Source: Ruminococcus sp.
GTDB lineage: Bacteria > Bacillota > Clostridia > Oscillospirales > Acutalibacteraceae
Direction of reading: 5' to 3'
NCBI GenBank assembly: GCA_017410265.1
Contig: JAFQRC010000005.1
Span: 186,001 to 250,000, forward strand
Length of the DNA stretch: 64,000 nt
Part shown: positions 52,134-61,380 of the stretch, piece by piece
Layout of the letters: each line of letters begins with the position of its first letter
Numbering within the stretch: position 1 is the first letter of the stretch
Translations under genes and position numbers: made by a program
The notes under the pieces: generated by a model
Told to the model about the DNA's origin: nothing
Database searches by the model: none
Seen by the model: the letters and a program-made list of their open reading frames with translations, nothing else

Positions 52134-52803
52134 ATTTTGCCCCCTTTCGTTGATATTTACTTTCAATAATATTAATGAAAAGCAGGACAACAGCTGATAT
52201 CAGAATGTTGATAACAATCCACCTGAATGCAAGTTCGTCGTTATTAAGTCGCCAGAGCTGATATACTGTTGTTGAAATAGTTGCAGTTTTGCCGGGAGTG
52301 TATCCTGCAATCATACTTGTAGCTCCGTACTCTCCCAAAGCTCTTGCAAAAGCTAAAATTGCGCCTGCTATAACTCCCTGCTTACAATAGGGCATCCTGA
52401 TTCTCCAGAATATGTAGGAATTAGAAAGTCCGAGTGTCATAGCAGTATCACTCAGATTTGCATCAAAGGACTGAAAAGCACCTCGTGCTGTACGATACAT
52501 TAGCGGAAAAATTACAACGGTAGTAGCAAAAATCGCCGACCACCAATTCATCGTCAGTCTTATATCAAAAGTGTTCAGAAAAAACTCTCCAATAAAATGA
52601 TTAGGTCCCAACAATTTTATTAGAAGATAGCCGACAACAGTTGGTGGTAAAACAAGCGGTAATGTGAAAATAACATCAAGAATTCCCTTGATTATGCTAT
52701 TGGTTTTAGAAATATAGTATGCTGAAAAGATACCGACAAAAAATACAATGGCGGTAGATATGAGCGATATTCTTATGGAATTGAACAGCGGATACAAATC
52801 CAT
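52117..52803 (-). CDS. modB: Molybdate ABC transporter permease
   Basis: A membrane permease with about five segments and the EAA-loop region (DTAMTLGLSNSYIFWRIRMP, ARALGEYGATSMIAGYTPGKTATIS), typical of ModB. The ATG at 52803 follows GGAGG by five bases, giving 228 residues. It works with ModA and ModC. Confidence 0.93.
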   Translation of the reverse strand: MDLYPLFNSIRISLISTAIVFFVGIFSAYYISKTNSIIKGILDVIFTLPLVLPPTVVGYLLIKLLGPNHFIGEFFLNTFDIRLTMNWWSAIFATTVVIFPLMYRTARGAFQSFDANLSDTAMTLGLSNSYIFWRIRMPYCKQGVIAGAILAFARALGEYGATSMIAGYTPGKTATISTTVYQLWRLNNDELAFRWIVINILISAVVLLFINIIESKYQRKGAKYGSLR

Positions 52804-52816
52804 AATTTCCTCCAAA

Positions 52817-53605
52817 TCAGAACAGTGTTGTGAAACCTACTTCTTCAAAAACAGATGATGCTTCTTCAGACTTCAGATATTCAAGAAAATCTTTTGCGGG
52901 TTCTATGTTTTTTAGCACATCTAAAACGGCTGCGGGATAAATCACCTGTCCGCACATATCAGCAGTCGCTGTATCAACAACTTCAAGGTTAGCTGAATAC
53001 GCGTCAGTCTGATACACTATACCGCAATCGACCATTTTTTCGGAAACCTGAGTTGTGACTTCCTTTACGTTAGATCCGTATGTTAGACAACCCTTTTCAT
53101 TTAGTGTTTCTTCAGATAATTCATAATAATCAAGTATTTTTAAAGTATACTCTCCAACAGGCACATCGGCATTTCCGATAGCCATAAATATATCATTATT
53201 ATTTAGATGAGTTGCTAAATCATCAAAACTATCAATTTCTTTTGGATTTCCGTCAGGCACAACCAAAGCTACTTTATTCTCTAACAAATCGACTCTTGTA
53301 TCGGATAAAACACAATTAAGATTGTCCATAGGTTTTTGACTGGCAGAGATAAATAAATCGCAAGGTGCACCCTCTTCAATCTGTGTTTTCAGCGTGCCAG
53401 AAGAATCAAAATTAAAAGAAATCTCAACATCTGGGTTAGTTTTACTATACATCTGACCAATCTCAGTTAGAGTTTCAGTTAAGGATGTAGCAGCAAAAAC
53501 AGTTAATTCAACAGAATCGGAAGTAATGTTATCATTAGTCATACAACCAAAAAGTGAAACATTAAGCATAATAACAGATAAAATAAGTGAAAGTAATTTT
53601 TTCAT
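52817..53605 (-). CDS. modA: Molybdate-binding lipoprotein ModA
   Basis: A substrate-binding lipoprotein. The signal peptide ends in lipobox SLFG-C21. TVFAATSLTETLTEIGQMY, FNFDSSGTLKTQIEEGAPCDLFISAS and the C-terminal VIYPAAVL are characteristic of ModA. At 262 residues it is normal. It is first in modABC, downstream of a promoter with a ModE-like operator. Confidence 0.93.
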   Translation of the reverse strand: MKKLLSLILSVIMLNVSLFGCMTNDNITSDSVELTVFAATSLTETLTEIGQMYSKTNPDVEISFNFDSSGTLKTQIEEGAPCDLFISASQKPMDNLNCVLSDTRVDLLENKVALVVPDGNPKEIDSFDDLATHLNNNDIFMAIGNADVPVGEYTLKILDYYELSEETLNEKGCLTYGSNVKEVTTQVSEKMVDCGIVYQTDAYSANLEVVDTATADMCGQVIYPAAVLDVLKNIEPAKDFLEYLKSEEASSVFEEVGFTTLF

Positions 53606-53627
53606 AATAAATAACTCTCCATCTAAT

Positions 53628-53651
53628 CGTTATACACTACAAAATATAACG
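53628..53651. promoter_or_regulatory. ModE-type operator of modABC
   Basis: CGTTATA (53628-53634) and TATAACG (53645-53651) form an exact inverted repeat with ten bases between. The half-sites, 24-base length and ATCGnTATA-like flank match the known ModE operator of Escherichia coli modA. It sits just downstream of the -10, over the predicted start. No modE is in the window. Confidence 0.65.
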
Positions 53652-53659
53652 CTGTATAT

Positions 53660-53687
53660 ATTATAATACAAATCGGAGATAATTCAA
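53660..53687 (-). promoter_or_regulatory. Promoter for modABC
   Basis: On the - strand, TTGAAT (53687-53682), 16 bases, TATAAT (53665-53660). The predicted start overlaps the ModE-like operator. Confidence 0.6.
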
Positions 53688-53698
53688 GATATATGCAT

Positions 53699-53728
53699 AA
53701 ATCGCTCCGAAAGCCGGAGCGATTTTTT
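53699..53728. terminator. Hairpin after gltS, with its T run on the + strand
   Basis: A stem of AAATCGCTCCG with CGGAGCGATTT (53699-53709 with 53715-53725), followed by T on the + side. In the gltS direction (-) only three T follow, so it may work better on transcripts running antisense. Confidence 0.7.
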
Positions 53729-53731
53729 ATA

Positions 53732-55120
53732 CTACTTATTCTTTCTTTTACCTTTACCTGCTTTAAATATAAACCAAAGTAAAGCTACAAGGTAAAGCAT
53801 AGCAAGGCCAAACACCACAAAGACCATATTGTCTCCTTTTGCAGCCATACTGACAAGCACTAATACAGGCGCACCAAATAAAATACCAAATGAGCTACCT
53901 AAAATAAGGTTATTCGCAGCAGGAGTTTTTAGCTCAGGGTCTAATTCTCTAAGCAGTAGCACGCCACTGCTGATTGTACCAGTAAGCATACCAAACATTG
54001 AGAAAAAGCCTTCATATTCGTAACCTTTATACAAATGCTTTGATAAGAACATCAGGTAGAAGAATGTAACAATTCCGCCGATAATAGCCATCAGAATGAA
54101 CGGAATCCAATAACCATCAAGGTCAGAAATGTTAATACTAGCGATACCTGCAACAATCATAACATCGAACAAAAAGCCTGAAAGTCTACTTAGCAGGTAG
54201 TTATTCTGGTACTGTCTGTTCATCCATTTTATGTTCCTGAGTCCCTTGAAAAGTGTACGACAAGCAATAGCAAGAACAGAACCGATGATGAAGTTAAATC
54301 CCCAAAGAAGCGTAGAAACGGTAGATGCCAGACCTTCTGAAACAAGTGATAACAAATCAGTGATACCTCTGGTTACAAGGTAAGTCAAAAGATAAAGCAA
54401 ACACACAAGTGCTATCTGGATGCTGAATTTATCAACGGATTCGGCTATCGGGATTTCATTTGAATCCTGATATGTATCAAGCGTAACAGAGCCTGAAACA
54501 TAATCCTTTTCGTCAACTCTCTTAAGCTTTCCTTTTCTGTTATATATATTGAGGAAAATAACACCAAAAATACAAGCACACAAGAAACCTGCGGCAGCAA
54601 GTGACAAACCAAAGCTTCTGCCACCTGTCATACCTAAAGATTCGTATGTAGAGCCGACATTGTTAGCCTGACCCGGTCCCTGACCGTATGCCATAGGAAG
54701 CAAAACGCCGCTCGCTTTGAATAGGTCCGGGATAAAAGTATATGCAAGTCCTATTGAAATAATAAGACCAACTAGAGCCTGAACAAGATATGTGCTGACT
54801 ATCAAAGCGCCACTCTTACTGCCAACCATTTTTTCTGTTCCTAAAACTTTTTCAGGAACTCTGAGCGACATAGCGATAAAGCCGAGTCCAAGAGCGTGAT
54901 ATGTAATAGTTTCTAGAAACTCATTTGAAATAACTGGTACTAATCCGAGTGATTTGATTAAAAGCAGAATAAATCCTGCGAGAACTGCAGTAGGTATCAT
55001 GCTTCGTTGAATAAAGATTACTTTTCTTCTCAGAATATTCGCAAGCAAAACAAGACCAGCGATTATGCCAATCTGAATAATTGGTCCCCATAGAGTTGTG
55101 TTAGCTGATGAAAAATCCAT
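53732..55120 (-). CDS. gltS: Sodium/glutamate symporter
   Basis: A GltS-family membrane protein with about 10-12 segments. LPMAYGQGPGQANNVGS and GMLTGTISSGVLLLRELDPEL are the two pore-loop-like conserved regions. The start at 55120 has GAGG six bases upstream, giving 462 residues. Substrate within the ESS family is probably glutamate. It lies 12 bases after the acyltransferase gene, so the two are likely co-transcribed. Confidence 0.88.
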   Translation of the reverse strand: MDFSSANTTLWGPIIQIGIIAGLVLLANILRRKVIFIQRSMIPTAVLAGFILLLIKSLGLVPVISNEFLETITYHALGLGFIAMSLRVPEKVLGTEKMVGSKSGALIVSTYLVQALVGLIISIGLAYTFIPDLFKASGVLLPMAYGQGPGQANNVGSTYESLGMTGGRSFGLSLAAAGFLCACIFGVIFLNIYNRKGKLKRVDEKDYVSGSVTLDTYQDSNEIPIAESVDKFSIQIALVCLLYLLTYLVTRGITDLLSLVSEGLASTVSTLLWGFNFIIGSVLAIACRTLFKGLRNIKWMNRQYQNNYLLSRLSGFLFDVMIVAGIASINISDLDGYWIPFILMAIIGGIVTFFYLMFLSKHLYKGYEYEGFFSMFGMLTGTISSGVLLLRELDPELKTPAANNLILGSSFGILFGAPVLVLVSMAAKGDNMVFVVFGLAMLYLVALLWFIFKAGKGKRKNK

Positions 55121-55132
55121 ACTGCACCTCAC

Positions 55133-56281
55133 TTAAAAATTAAATTTTATTATATCGCCGTATTTATATGCCTGGAATAACATATAAAACTTCAGAGCGG
55201 AAGTATCACGATTTAAAGATATCTCGAAGTAGCCGTCTTTTGTTGATAAAACAAGGGCATATCTTCCGTGAAAAGAAAGGTCGTCAATGTCAGAAATGTT
55301 AATTACTACATCACCACAAGCAAGAATATCTTTGTTAATAGTGAACTTTCCGTTAGACAGAAACTTTTCAATGTGATTAGAAACTGTGGTAATTGACGCA
55401 CTATCGGTAGAATACTCAACGCAATTTTGAGCATCTTCCAGTACTTTATCTCGAAGCCAACAGAAAGCATATTTCATATTCTTAAGAGGTGTTCCTTCAA
55501 GCTCACCATATACATTGTATTTAAAAGATTTTCCACATTTAAAACAGGTAACAGTGTCTTTATGCGATTTCAGGCTTTCCATTTCACCGCAGAACGGGCA
55601 GAAAAAAAGCATGGTCTCCATTTTAACAGCAAGTTGTTTACCCTTATACTTAGCTCTGTATATACTTTGGGTATCGTAAGCGTCCTCGTAGAGATCAGTG
55701 TTGATAATTCGATTGATTTCATCAACTGACATTTTTGAAATATCTTCCGCTGAATAAATATCTACAATTTCTCCGTGAAGCTTTCCTTTTCGGGTACCTC
55801 CCTCACTCCAAAGAGGACTAGCAAAATAACCACCTGTGATTTTATATGTAACAAGCGCGCATTTTGAGCTTTTTACCAACTTTCCAGTAGATGGAAGAAT
55901 CGGATTAGTAATGCCATTCCACGAGCGAGCACCTTCAGCAAACATACAAACATTATCACCGCCACGCAATGCTCGAAGCATTTCTTTTACGGTAGAGGCA
56001 GCATTTGTACCTTTTGGACGCATTATCGGAGAAAAAATGTGATTAACAAATTTAAAGGCGTGTTTCCAGCGAGAAATATGCTCACTTGCTACATATCTCA
56101 GGCTGTTTTTAAAACTAACCCCGACTAAAAGCGGATCAAAATCTGTGTTGTGGTTGGAAAGCAAAATAAAATTATCAGGCAAGTTCTTCGCTGTTTTAAA
56201 AGTATAACCAAACTTAAAATATAAGAAGACAATAACTAATGGTCGAAGTATCTTCCAGTATAACTTTTGTCTTTTGAGCAT
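55133..56281 (-). CDS. PlsC-like acyltransferase fused to a zinc-ribbon and C-terminal domain
   Basis: The N-terminal half (about 1-215) is a 1-acylglycerol-phosphate acyltransferase-type domain with the HX4D motif (H44, D49 in NHNTDFDP) and FAEGARS (114-120) in place of the usual FPEGTRS. A zinc ribbon follows (C228, C231, C246, C249), then about 130 residues I do not recognise. The fused ribbon is unusual for PlsC. Substrate is unknown. A good promoter lies upstream. Confidence 0.75.
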   Translation of the reverse strand: MLKRQKLYWKILRPLVIVFLYFKFGYTFKTAKNLPDNFILLSNHNTDFDPLLVGVSFKNSLRYVASEHISRWKHAFKFVNHIFSPIMRPKGTNAASTVKEMLRALRGGDNVCMFAEGARSWNGITNPILPSTGKLVKSSKCALVTYKITGGYFASPLWSEGGTRKGKLHGEIVDIYSAEDISKMSVDEINRIINTDLYEDAYDTQSIYRAKYKGKQLAVKMETMLFFCPFCGEMESLKSHKDTVTCFKCGKSFKYNVYGELEGTPLKNMKYAFCWLRDKVLEDAQNCVEYSTDSASITTVSNHIEKFLSNGKFTINKDILACGDVVINISDIDDLSFHGRYALVLSTKDGYFEISLNRDTSALKFYMLFQAYKYGDIIKFNF

Positions 56282-56308
56282 TTCCCCACCACCTTTTCAA
56301 TATTATAA

Positions 56309-56337
56309 ATTATATCACGATGATGTTGAGTATTCAA
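56309..56337 (-). promoter_or_regulatory. Promoter for the acyltransferase-gltS unit
   Basis: On the - strand, TTGAAT (56337-56332), 17 bases, TATAAT (56314-56309) preceded by TGA. Confidence 0.7.
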
Positions 56338-56360
56338 GAAATTTCATAATAAGCCAATAT

Positions 56361-56392
56361 AAAAAAACCAACCTGATTTTTAGTCAGGTTGG
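56361..56392 (-). terminator. Intrinsic terminator of the purine operon
   Basis: On the - strand, CCAACCTGA (56392-56384) pairs with TCAGGTTGG (56376-56368), followed by seven T. It ends the operon after purL. Confidence 0.88.
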
Positions 56393-56401
56393 CTATAAAA
56401 A

Positions 56402-59400
56402 TTACTTAAAATATTTAACAGCAGCTTCAAACATACGGATATCGTAGTTACCAGGAACATTTTTGTAAAGCCCTGAACCGATACGCTCGCTGTGACCCAT
56501 CTTACCGAATACTCTGCCATCAGGTGAAGTGATACCCTCGATAGCAAGTATTGAATTATTCGGGTTGAAATGAACATCAGTAGTAGCGTTCGCTGATAAA
56601 TCAACATACTGCGTTGCTACCTGTCCATTTTCTATAAGCTGTTTAACAAGCTCGTCAGAAGCTAAGAATCTTCCCTCACCGTGTGAAATCGGAACATTAT
56701 AAACATCGCCGACATTAGTGAGTGAAAGCCACGGCGACTTGTTAGATGCAACTCTAGTTCTGACAATTCGTGACTGATGACGAGAAATAGTGTTGAATGT
56801 AAGAGTTGGACAGTTTTCATCGGTGTCGATAATCTTGCCATATGGCACTAAACCAAGCTTAATTAGTGCCTGGAAGCCGTTACAGATACCGCACATAAGA
56901 CCATCACGATTATCAAGAAGATCAGTTACACCCTCTTTAATCGCTGCATTTCTGAAGAAAGCTGTGATAAACTTACCGCTACCGTCAGGCTCGTCACCAC
57001 CGGAAAATCCTCCAGGAATAAATACCATCTGTGCTTCTTTAAGCGCAGTAGCAAATTTTTCAACACTACGCTGGATGCCACTTGCGTCAAGGTTGTTAAT
57101 AACAATAATCTCAGGCTGTGCTCCAGCATCTCTGACGGCCTTAGCACTATCAAATTCACAGTTAGTACCAGGAAAAGCAGGAATAAGTACCTTAGGTTTT
57201 GCTACCTTTATAGCAGGTGCAGACCATTCTTTAGCTTCAAAAGAGATATTCTCCACCGTTGAATCAGGGTGTTCGATGTTGCAAGAATAAACGCTTTCGA
57301 GTTTATCTTCATAAACTTTGAGTAATGCATCAATAGATACAGCTTCATCGTTATATGAAATCGCACTATCAGCTGTAACAGTACCGATAACAGCGTCTTC
57401 CTCTACCCCATTTTCAACCTCAAGCACAAATGCGCCATAGTTGTAGGAGAAAATATCACATACAGAAAGCTTATCGTTGAAGTTAAAGCCTAATAAGTTA
57501 CCAAAAGACATCTTCATAATAGCTTCAGCAATACCGCCTAAGCCAATAGTATAACAAGAAACAGCTTTACCGCTTCTCATAAGCTCAGTAACTCTATCAA
57601 ACAGAGCTACTAAAGACTCAGTTACAGGCAAGCCGTTCTCATCAAGCTCAGGCTTCAGGAAAATGACATTATTACCCGCTTTCTTAAACTCAGGAGAAAC
57701 TACATCTGAAACTTTACCTGTTGTTACAGCGAATGAAACGAGTGTTGGAGGAACATCCAAGTCCTCGAAAGTACCACTCATAGAGTCTTTTCCGCCGATT
57801 GAACCGATGTTGAGTTCTTTTTGTGCTTTGAATGCGCCTAAAAGTGCAGCGAGTGGCTTGCCCCAACGCTGTGGGTTTTTACCAGGACTTTCAAAATACT
57901 CCTGGAAAGTAAGATAAACATCATCAAATTTAGCGCCTGTGGCTATAAGCTTAGCTACAGATTCAACAACTGCTAAGTATGCACCATGGTATGGACTCTT
58001 CTCCATAATAAAAGGATTGTAGCCCCAAGACATAAATGAACAGTCATCAGTGTGCTTTTTCTCAACAGAAATCTTCTGTACCATTGACTGAATCGGAGTG
58101 AGCTGATTCTTACCGCCAAATGGCATCAAAACTGTGCCCGCACCGATAGTAGAGTCAAATCGCTCTGAAAGACCGCGTTTTGAGCATATATTAAGGTCAT
58201 CAGCTATAGAAAGCAGATTATCTTTGAAACTACCCTCTACAGTTTTATCAATACACTCAGCTTTAGCAGGAGCTATAGAAATATGCTTATCAGCACCGTT
58301 TGAATTAAGAAACTCTCGGCTGATATTAACGATATCCTTGCCGTTCCAGTTCATAACAAGTCTTGGCTCTTCTGTAACAGTAGCAACTACGCAAGCCTGA
58401 AGATTCTCTTCTTTTGCAAGAGCTATAAATTTATCGACATTCTCAGGCTCGATAACAACTGCCATTCTCTCCTGAGATTCGCTGATAGCAAGCTCTGTAC
58501 CATCTAGGCCATCGTACTTTTTAGGAACAGCATTCAAGTTGATATTAAGACCATCAGCAAGCTCACCAATAGCAACAGATACACCACCTGCACCAAAGTC
58601 ATTGCAACGCTTTATGAGCTTAGTTGCCTCAGGATTTCTGAATAACCTCTGGAGCTTTCTTTCTTCAGGAGCATTACCTTTCTGCACCTCAGCACCGCAG
58701 GTTTCAACGGAATGAGCATCATGTTTCTTAGAAGAACCTGTAGCACCACCGATACCATCTCTTCCAGTACTTCCGCCAAGATATACTACTACATCACCAG
58801 GTGAAGGTACTTCTCTTCTGACATTTTCAGCAGGGGCAGCGGCAATAACTGCGCCGATTTCCATTCTCTTTGCAGCATAACCCGGATGGTAAATCTCATC
58901 AACAATACCTGTAGCAAGACCAATCTGGTTGCCGTATGAAGAATAACCTGCAGCAGCAGTTGTGACAATCTTACGCTGTGGAAGCTTACCTGGAATTGTT
59001 TCATTAACAGGCTTCAACGGATCAGCTGCACCTGTTACACGCATAGCTCCGTATACATAAGCACGACCGGAAAGCGGGTCACGGATAGCACCACCGATAC
59101 AAGTAGCGGCACCACCGAAAGGTTCAATTTCCGTAGGATGGTTGTGGGTTTCGTTTTTGAATAAAAGTAACCATGGTTCGGTTACACCATCGACTTCGAC
59201 ATCAATCTTTACAGTACAAGCATTGATTTCTTCGCTTTCATCAAGTTTATCAAGCTTGCCGTGTTTCTTTAAATACTTAACAGCTACAGTAGCTAAATCC
59301 ATTAAGCAAATTGGCTTTGTCCTGCCGAGTTCTTCTCTTACTACGATGTATTCATCGTATGCTTTCTGTAAAAGCTCGTCTTCAAACTTTACATCGTCAA

Positions 59401-60091
59401 TTACAGTAAGGAAAGTTGTATGACGACAGTGGTCAGACCAGTATGTATCAATCATACGGATTTCGGTGATTGTCGGATCACGGTGCTCAGAAAGGAAATA
59501 CTGCTGACAGAAAGCGATATCATCAGCGTCCATAGCAAGACCATAGTCTTTCACAAACTTCTCAAGACCTTCTCTGTCAAGCTGAGTGAAACCGTCTAAA
59601 ATTGCAACCTCTGTAGGAATTTCATACTCAGTAGCAAGAGTATCGGGTTTTTCAAAAGTAGCTTCTCTGGCTTCAACAGGGTTAATAACATACTTCTTGA
59701 TTTCTGCAATTTCATCGTCAGTTAGATTGCCATAAAGAGCATAAACCTTAGCTGAACGGATAGTAGGTCTGTCGCCCTGTGAAATAATCTGGATGCACTG
59801 AGCTGCAGAATCTGCACGCTGATCAAACTGTCCAGGCAAAAATTCAACTGCAAAAACTGTAGCATTTTCTACATCGAGCTCATCGCTGATTATGTCAAGC
59901 TGTGGCTCAGAGAAAACAGTTTTACAGGAATAGTTAAACAATTCTTCTGTGATATTCTCAACATCGTAACGATTAAAAATACGAACATCGGTGAGGTTTT
60001 TGATACCAAGAAGTGATACGGCTTCATTCTGGAGAGCTTTAGCTTCATTAGCGAGTTCTCTTTTCTTTTCAACAAATACGCGATATACCAC
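56402..60091 (-). CDS. purL: Phosphoribosylformylglycinamidine synthase, single-chain
   Basis: The glutamine-dependent FGAM synthase. At 1229 residues it is the long single-chain form, with synthetase domains (NETHNHPTEIEPFGGAATCIGGAIRD; SIGGKDSMSGT) and a C-terminal class I glutaminase: nucleophile C1070 in GICNGFQ, plus SHGEGRF. Bacillus uses three genes (purS, purL, purQ) instead. It is the last gene of the operon, two bases after purD. Confidence 0.96.
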   Translation of the reverse strand: MVYRVFVEKKRELANEAKALQNEAVSLLGIKNLTDVRIFNRYDVENITEELFNYSCKTVFSEPQLDIISDELDVENATVFAVEFLPGQFDQRADSAAQCIQIISQGDRPTIRSAKVYALYGNLTDDEIAEIKKYVINPVEAREATFEKPDTLATEYEIPTEVAILDGFTQLDREGLEKFVKDYGLAMDADDIAFCQQYFLSEHRDPTITEIRMIDTYWSDHCRHTTFLTVIDDVKFEDELLQKAYDEYIVVREELGRTKPICLMDLATVAVKYLKKHGKLDKLDESEEINACTVKIDVEVDGVTEPWLLLFKNETHNHPTEIEPFGGAATCIGGAIRDPLSGRAYVYGAMRVTGAADPLKPVNETIPGKLPQRKIVTTAAAGYSSYGNQIGLATGIVDEIYHPGYAAKRMEIGAVIAAAPAENVRREVPSPGDVVVYLGGSTGRDGIGGATGSSKKHDAHSVETCGAEVQKGNAPEERKLQRLFRNPEATKLIKRCNDFGAGGVSVAIGELADGLNINLNAVPKKYDGLDGTELAISESQERMAVVIEPENVDKFIALAKEENLQACVVATVTEEPRLVMNWNGKDIVNISREFLNSNGADKHISIAPAKAECIDKTVEGSFKDNLLSIADDLNICSKRGLSERFDSTIGAGTVLMPFGGKNQLTPIQSMVQKISVEKKHTDDCSFMSWGYNPFIMEKSPYHGAYLAVVESVAKLIATGAKFDDVYLTFQEYFESPGKNPQRWGKPLAALLGAFKAQKELNIGSIGGKDSMSGTFEDLDVPPTLVSFAVTTGKVSDVVSPEFKKAGNNVIFLKPELDENGLPVTESLVALFDRVTELMRSGKAVSCYTIGLGGIAEAIMKMSFGNLLGFNFNDKLSVCDIFSYNYGAFVLEVENGVEEDAVIGTVTADSAISYNDEAVSIDALLKVYEDKLESVYSCNIEHPDSTVENISFEAKEWSAPAIKVAKPKVLIPAFPGTNCEFDSAKAVRDAGAQPEIIVINNLDASGIQRSVEKFATALKEAQMVFIPGGFSGGDEPDGSGKFITAFFRNAAIKEGVTDLLDNRDGLMCGICNGFQALIKLGLVPYGKIIDTDENCPTLTFNTISRHQSRIVRTRVASNKSPWLSLTNVGDVYNVPISHGEGRFLASDELVKQLIENGQVATQYVDLSANATTDVHFNPNNSILAIEGITSPDGRVFGKMGHSERIGSGLYKNVPGNYDIRMFEAAVKYFK

Positions 60092-60093
60092 TA

Positions 60094-61362
60094 TTAGCCC
60101 TCCTTTGCAAGTAACGCTTTTTTACCGATATCCGTGCGGTAATAAGCGTTTTCAAACTTGATTTCTTTTACCATTTTGTATGAATCAGCAATAGCTTCTT
60201 CTAAGGTTTCAGCTATTGCGGTAGCTCCGAGTACTCTGCCACCGTCTGTTAAAAGTTTTCCTTCAGAAAGTTTAGCTCCTGCTACATAGACATTGTCACA
60301 GATATCTTCAGGAATTGTCATTTCGAAACCTTTGTCGTAAGACTTCGGATAGCCGTTTGATGCCATAATTACACAACAAGCTGACTTATCAGCAAACTTA
60401 ACATCAACATCACTAAGTGTTTCGTTTGTTACAGCCTGCATTATAGTTAGCAAATCAGTCTCGAGTAGCGGAAGTACAACCTGAGTTTCAGGATCACCGA
60501 AACGACAGTTATACTCAATTACCTTAGGACCATTTTCAGTAAGCATAAGACCAAAGTATAGACAACCCTTGAAAGTTCTTCCTTCTGCATTCATAGCGTT
60601 CATTGTAGGAACAAAAATCTTTTCCATACATTCTTTAGCTACTACATCTGTGTAGTAAGGGTTAGGAGCAACAGTGCCCATACCACCTGTATTAAGGCCC
60701 TGATCATTATCTAAAGCGCGTTTGTGGTCCATAGAAGAAACCATAGGTACAACAGTTTTACCATCAGTAAATGAAAGTACTGAAACCTCAGGACCAGTGA
60801 GAAATTCTTCGATAACAACATTATTACCGCTGTCACCAAAAACTTTATCTTCCATCATTGAAACAACTGCATCCTTAGCCTCTTGTCTTGTGTTCGCTAT
60901 AATAACGCCTTTACCAAGTGCTAAACCGTCAGCTTTAATAACTGTTGGGATCGGTGCTGATTCTAAATACTCAAGTGCTTTGTCCATATCATTAAACACT
61001 TCGTACTGAGCTGTTGGGATATTATATTTTTTCATTAAGTTCTTCGAGAAAACCTTACTGCCCTCGATGATGGCTGCTTTAGCGTCAGGACCGAAACAAG
61101 GAATTCCCTTAGCACTTAATGCGTCTACACAACCAAGCACAAGTGGGTCATCAGGAGCAACAATTGCATAGTCGATGCTGTTATCAACAGCAAATTTCAC
61201 AATGCTGTCTATATCCTTCGCTCCGATATTGACACAGGTAGCATCCTTTGCAATACCACCGTTACCAGGTAGTGCAAAAATCTCTGACACTGACTTGTTT
61301 TCTTTTATCTTTTTAATAATAGCGTGCTCGCGACCACCGCCGCCTACAACTAATATTTTCAT
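60094..61362 (-). CDS. purD: Phosphoribosylamine-glycine ligase
   Basis: An ATP-grasp enzyme making GAR. It starts MKILVVGGGGREHAI and has the KADGLALGKGVI and EYNCRFGDPETQVVLP blocks. At 422 residues it is normal. It lies between the purH-type gene and purL. Confidence 0.97.
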   Translation of the reverse strand: MKILVVGGGGREHAIIKKIKENKSVSEIFALPGNGGIAKDATCVNIGAKDIDSIVKFAVDNSIDYAIVAPDDPLVLGCVDALSAKGIPCFGPDAKAAIIEGSKVFSKNLMKKYNIPTAQYEVFNDMDKALEYLESAPIPTVIKADGLALGKGVIIANTRQEAKDAVVSMMEDKVFGDSGNNVVIEEFLTGPEVSVLSFTDGKTVVPMVSSMDHKRALDNDQGLNTGGMGTVAPNPYYTDVVAKECMEKIFVPTMNAMNAEGRTFKGCLYFGLMLTENGPKVIEYNCRFGDPETQVVLPLLETDLLTIMQAVTNETLSDVDVKFADKSACCVIMASNGYPKSYDKGFEMTIPEDICDNVYVAGAKLSEGKLLTDGGRVLGATAIAETLEEAIADSYKMVKEIKFENAYYRTDIGKKALLAKEG

Positions 61363-61380
61363 TGATATCCTCTTTCTGTA

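Noticed and set aside
53606..53731. Moco riboswitch before modA
   Set aside because: The leader is short and shows only the ModE-like repeat; no multi-stem aptamer is visible.
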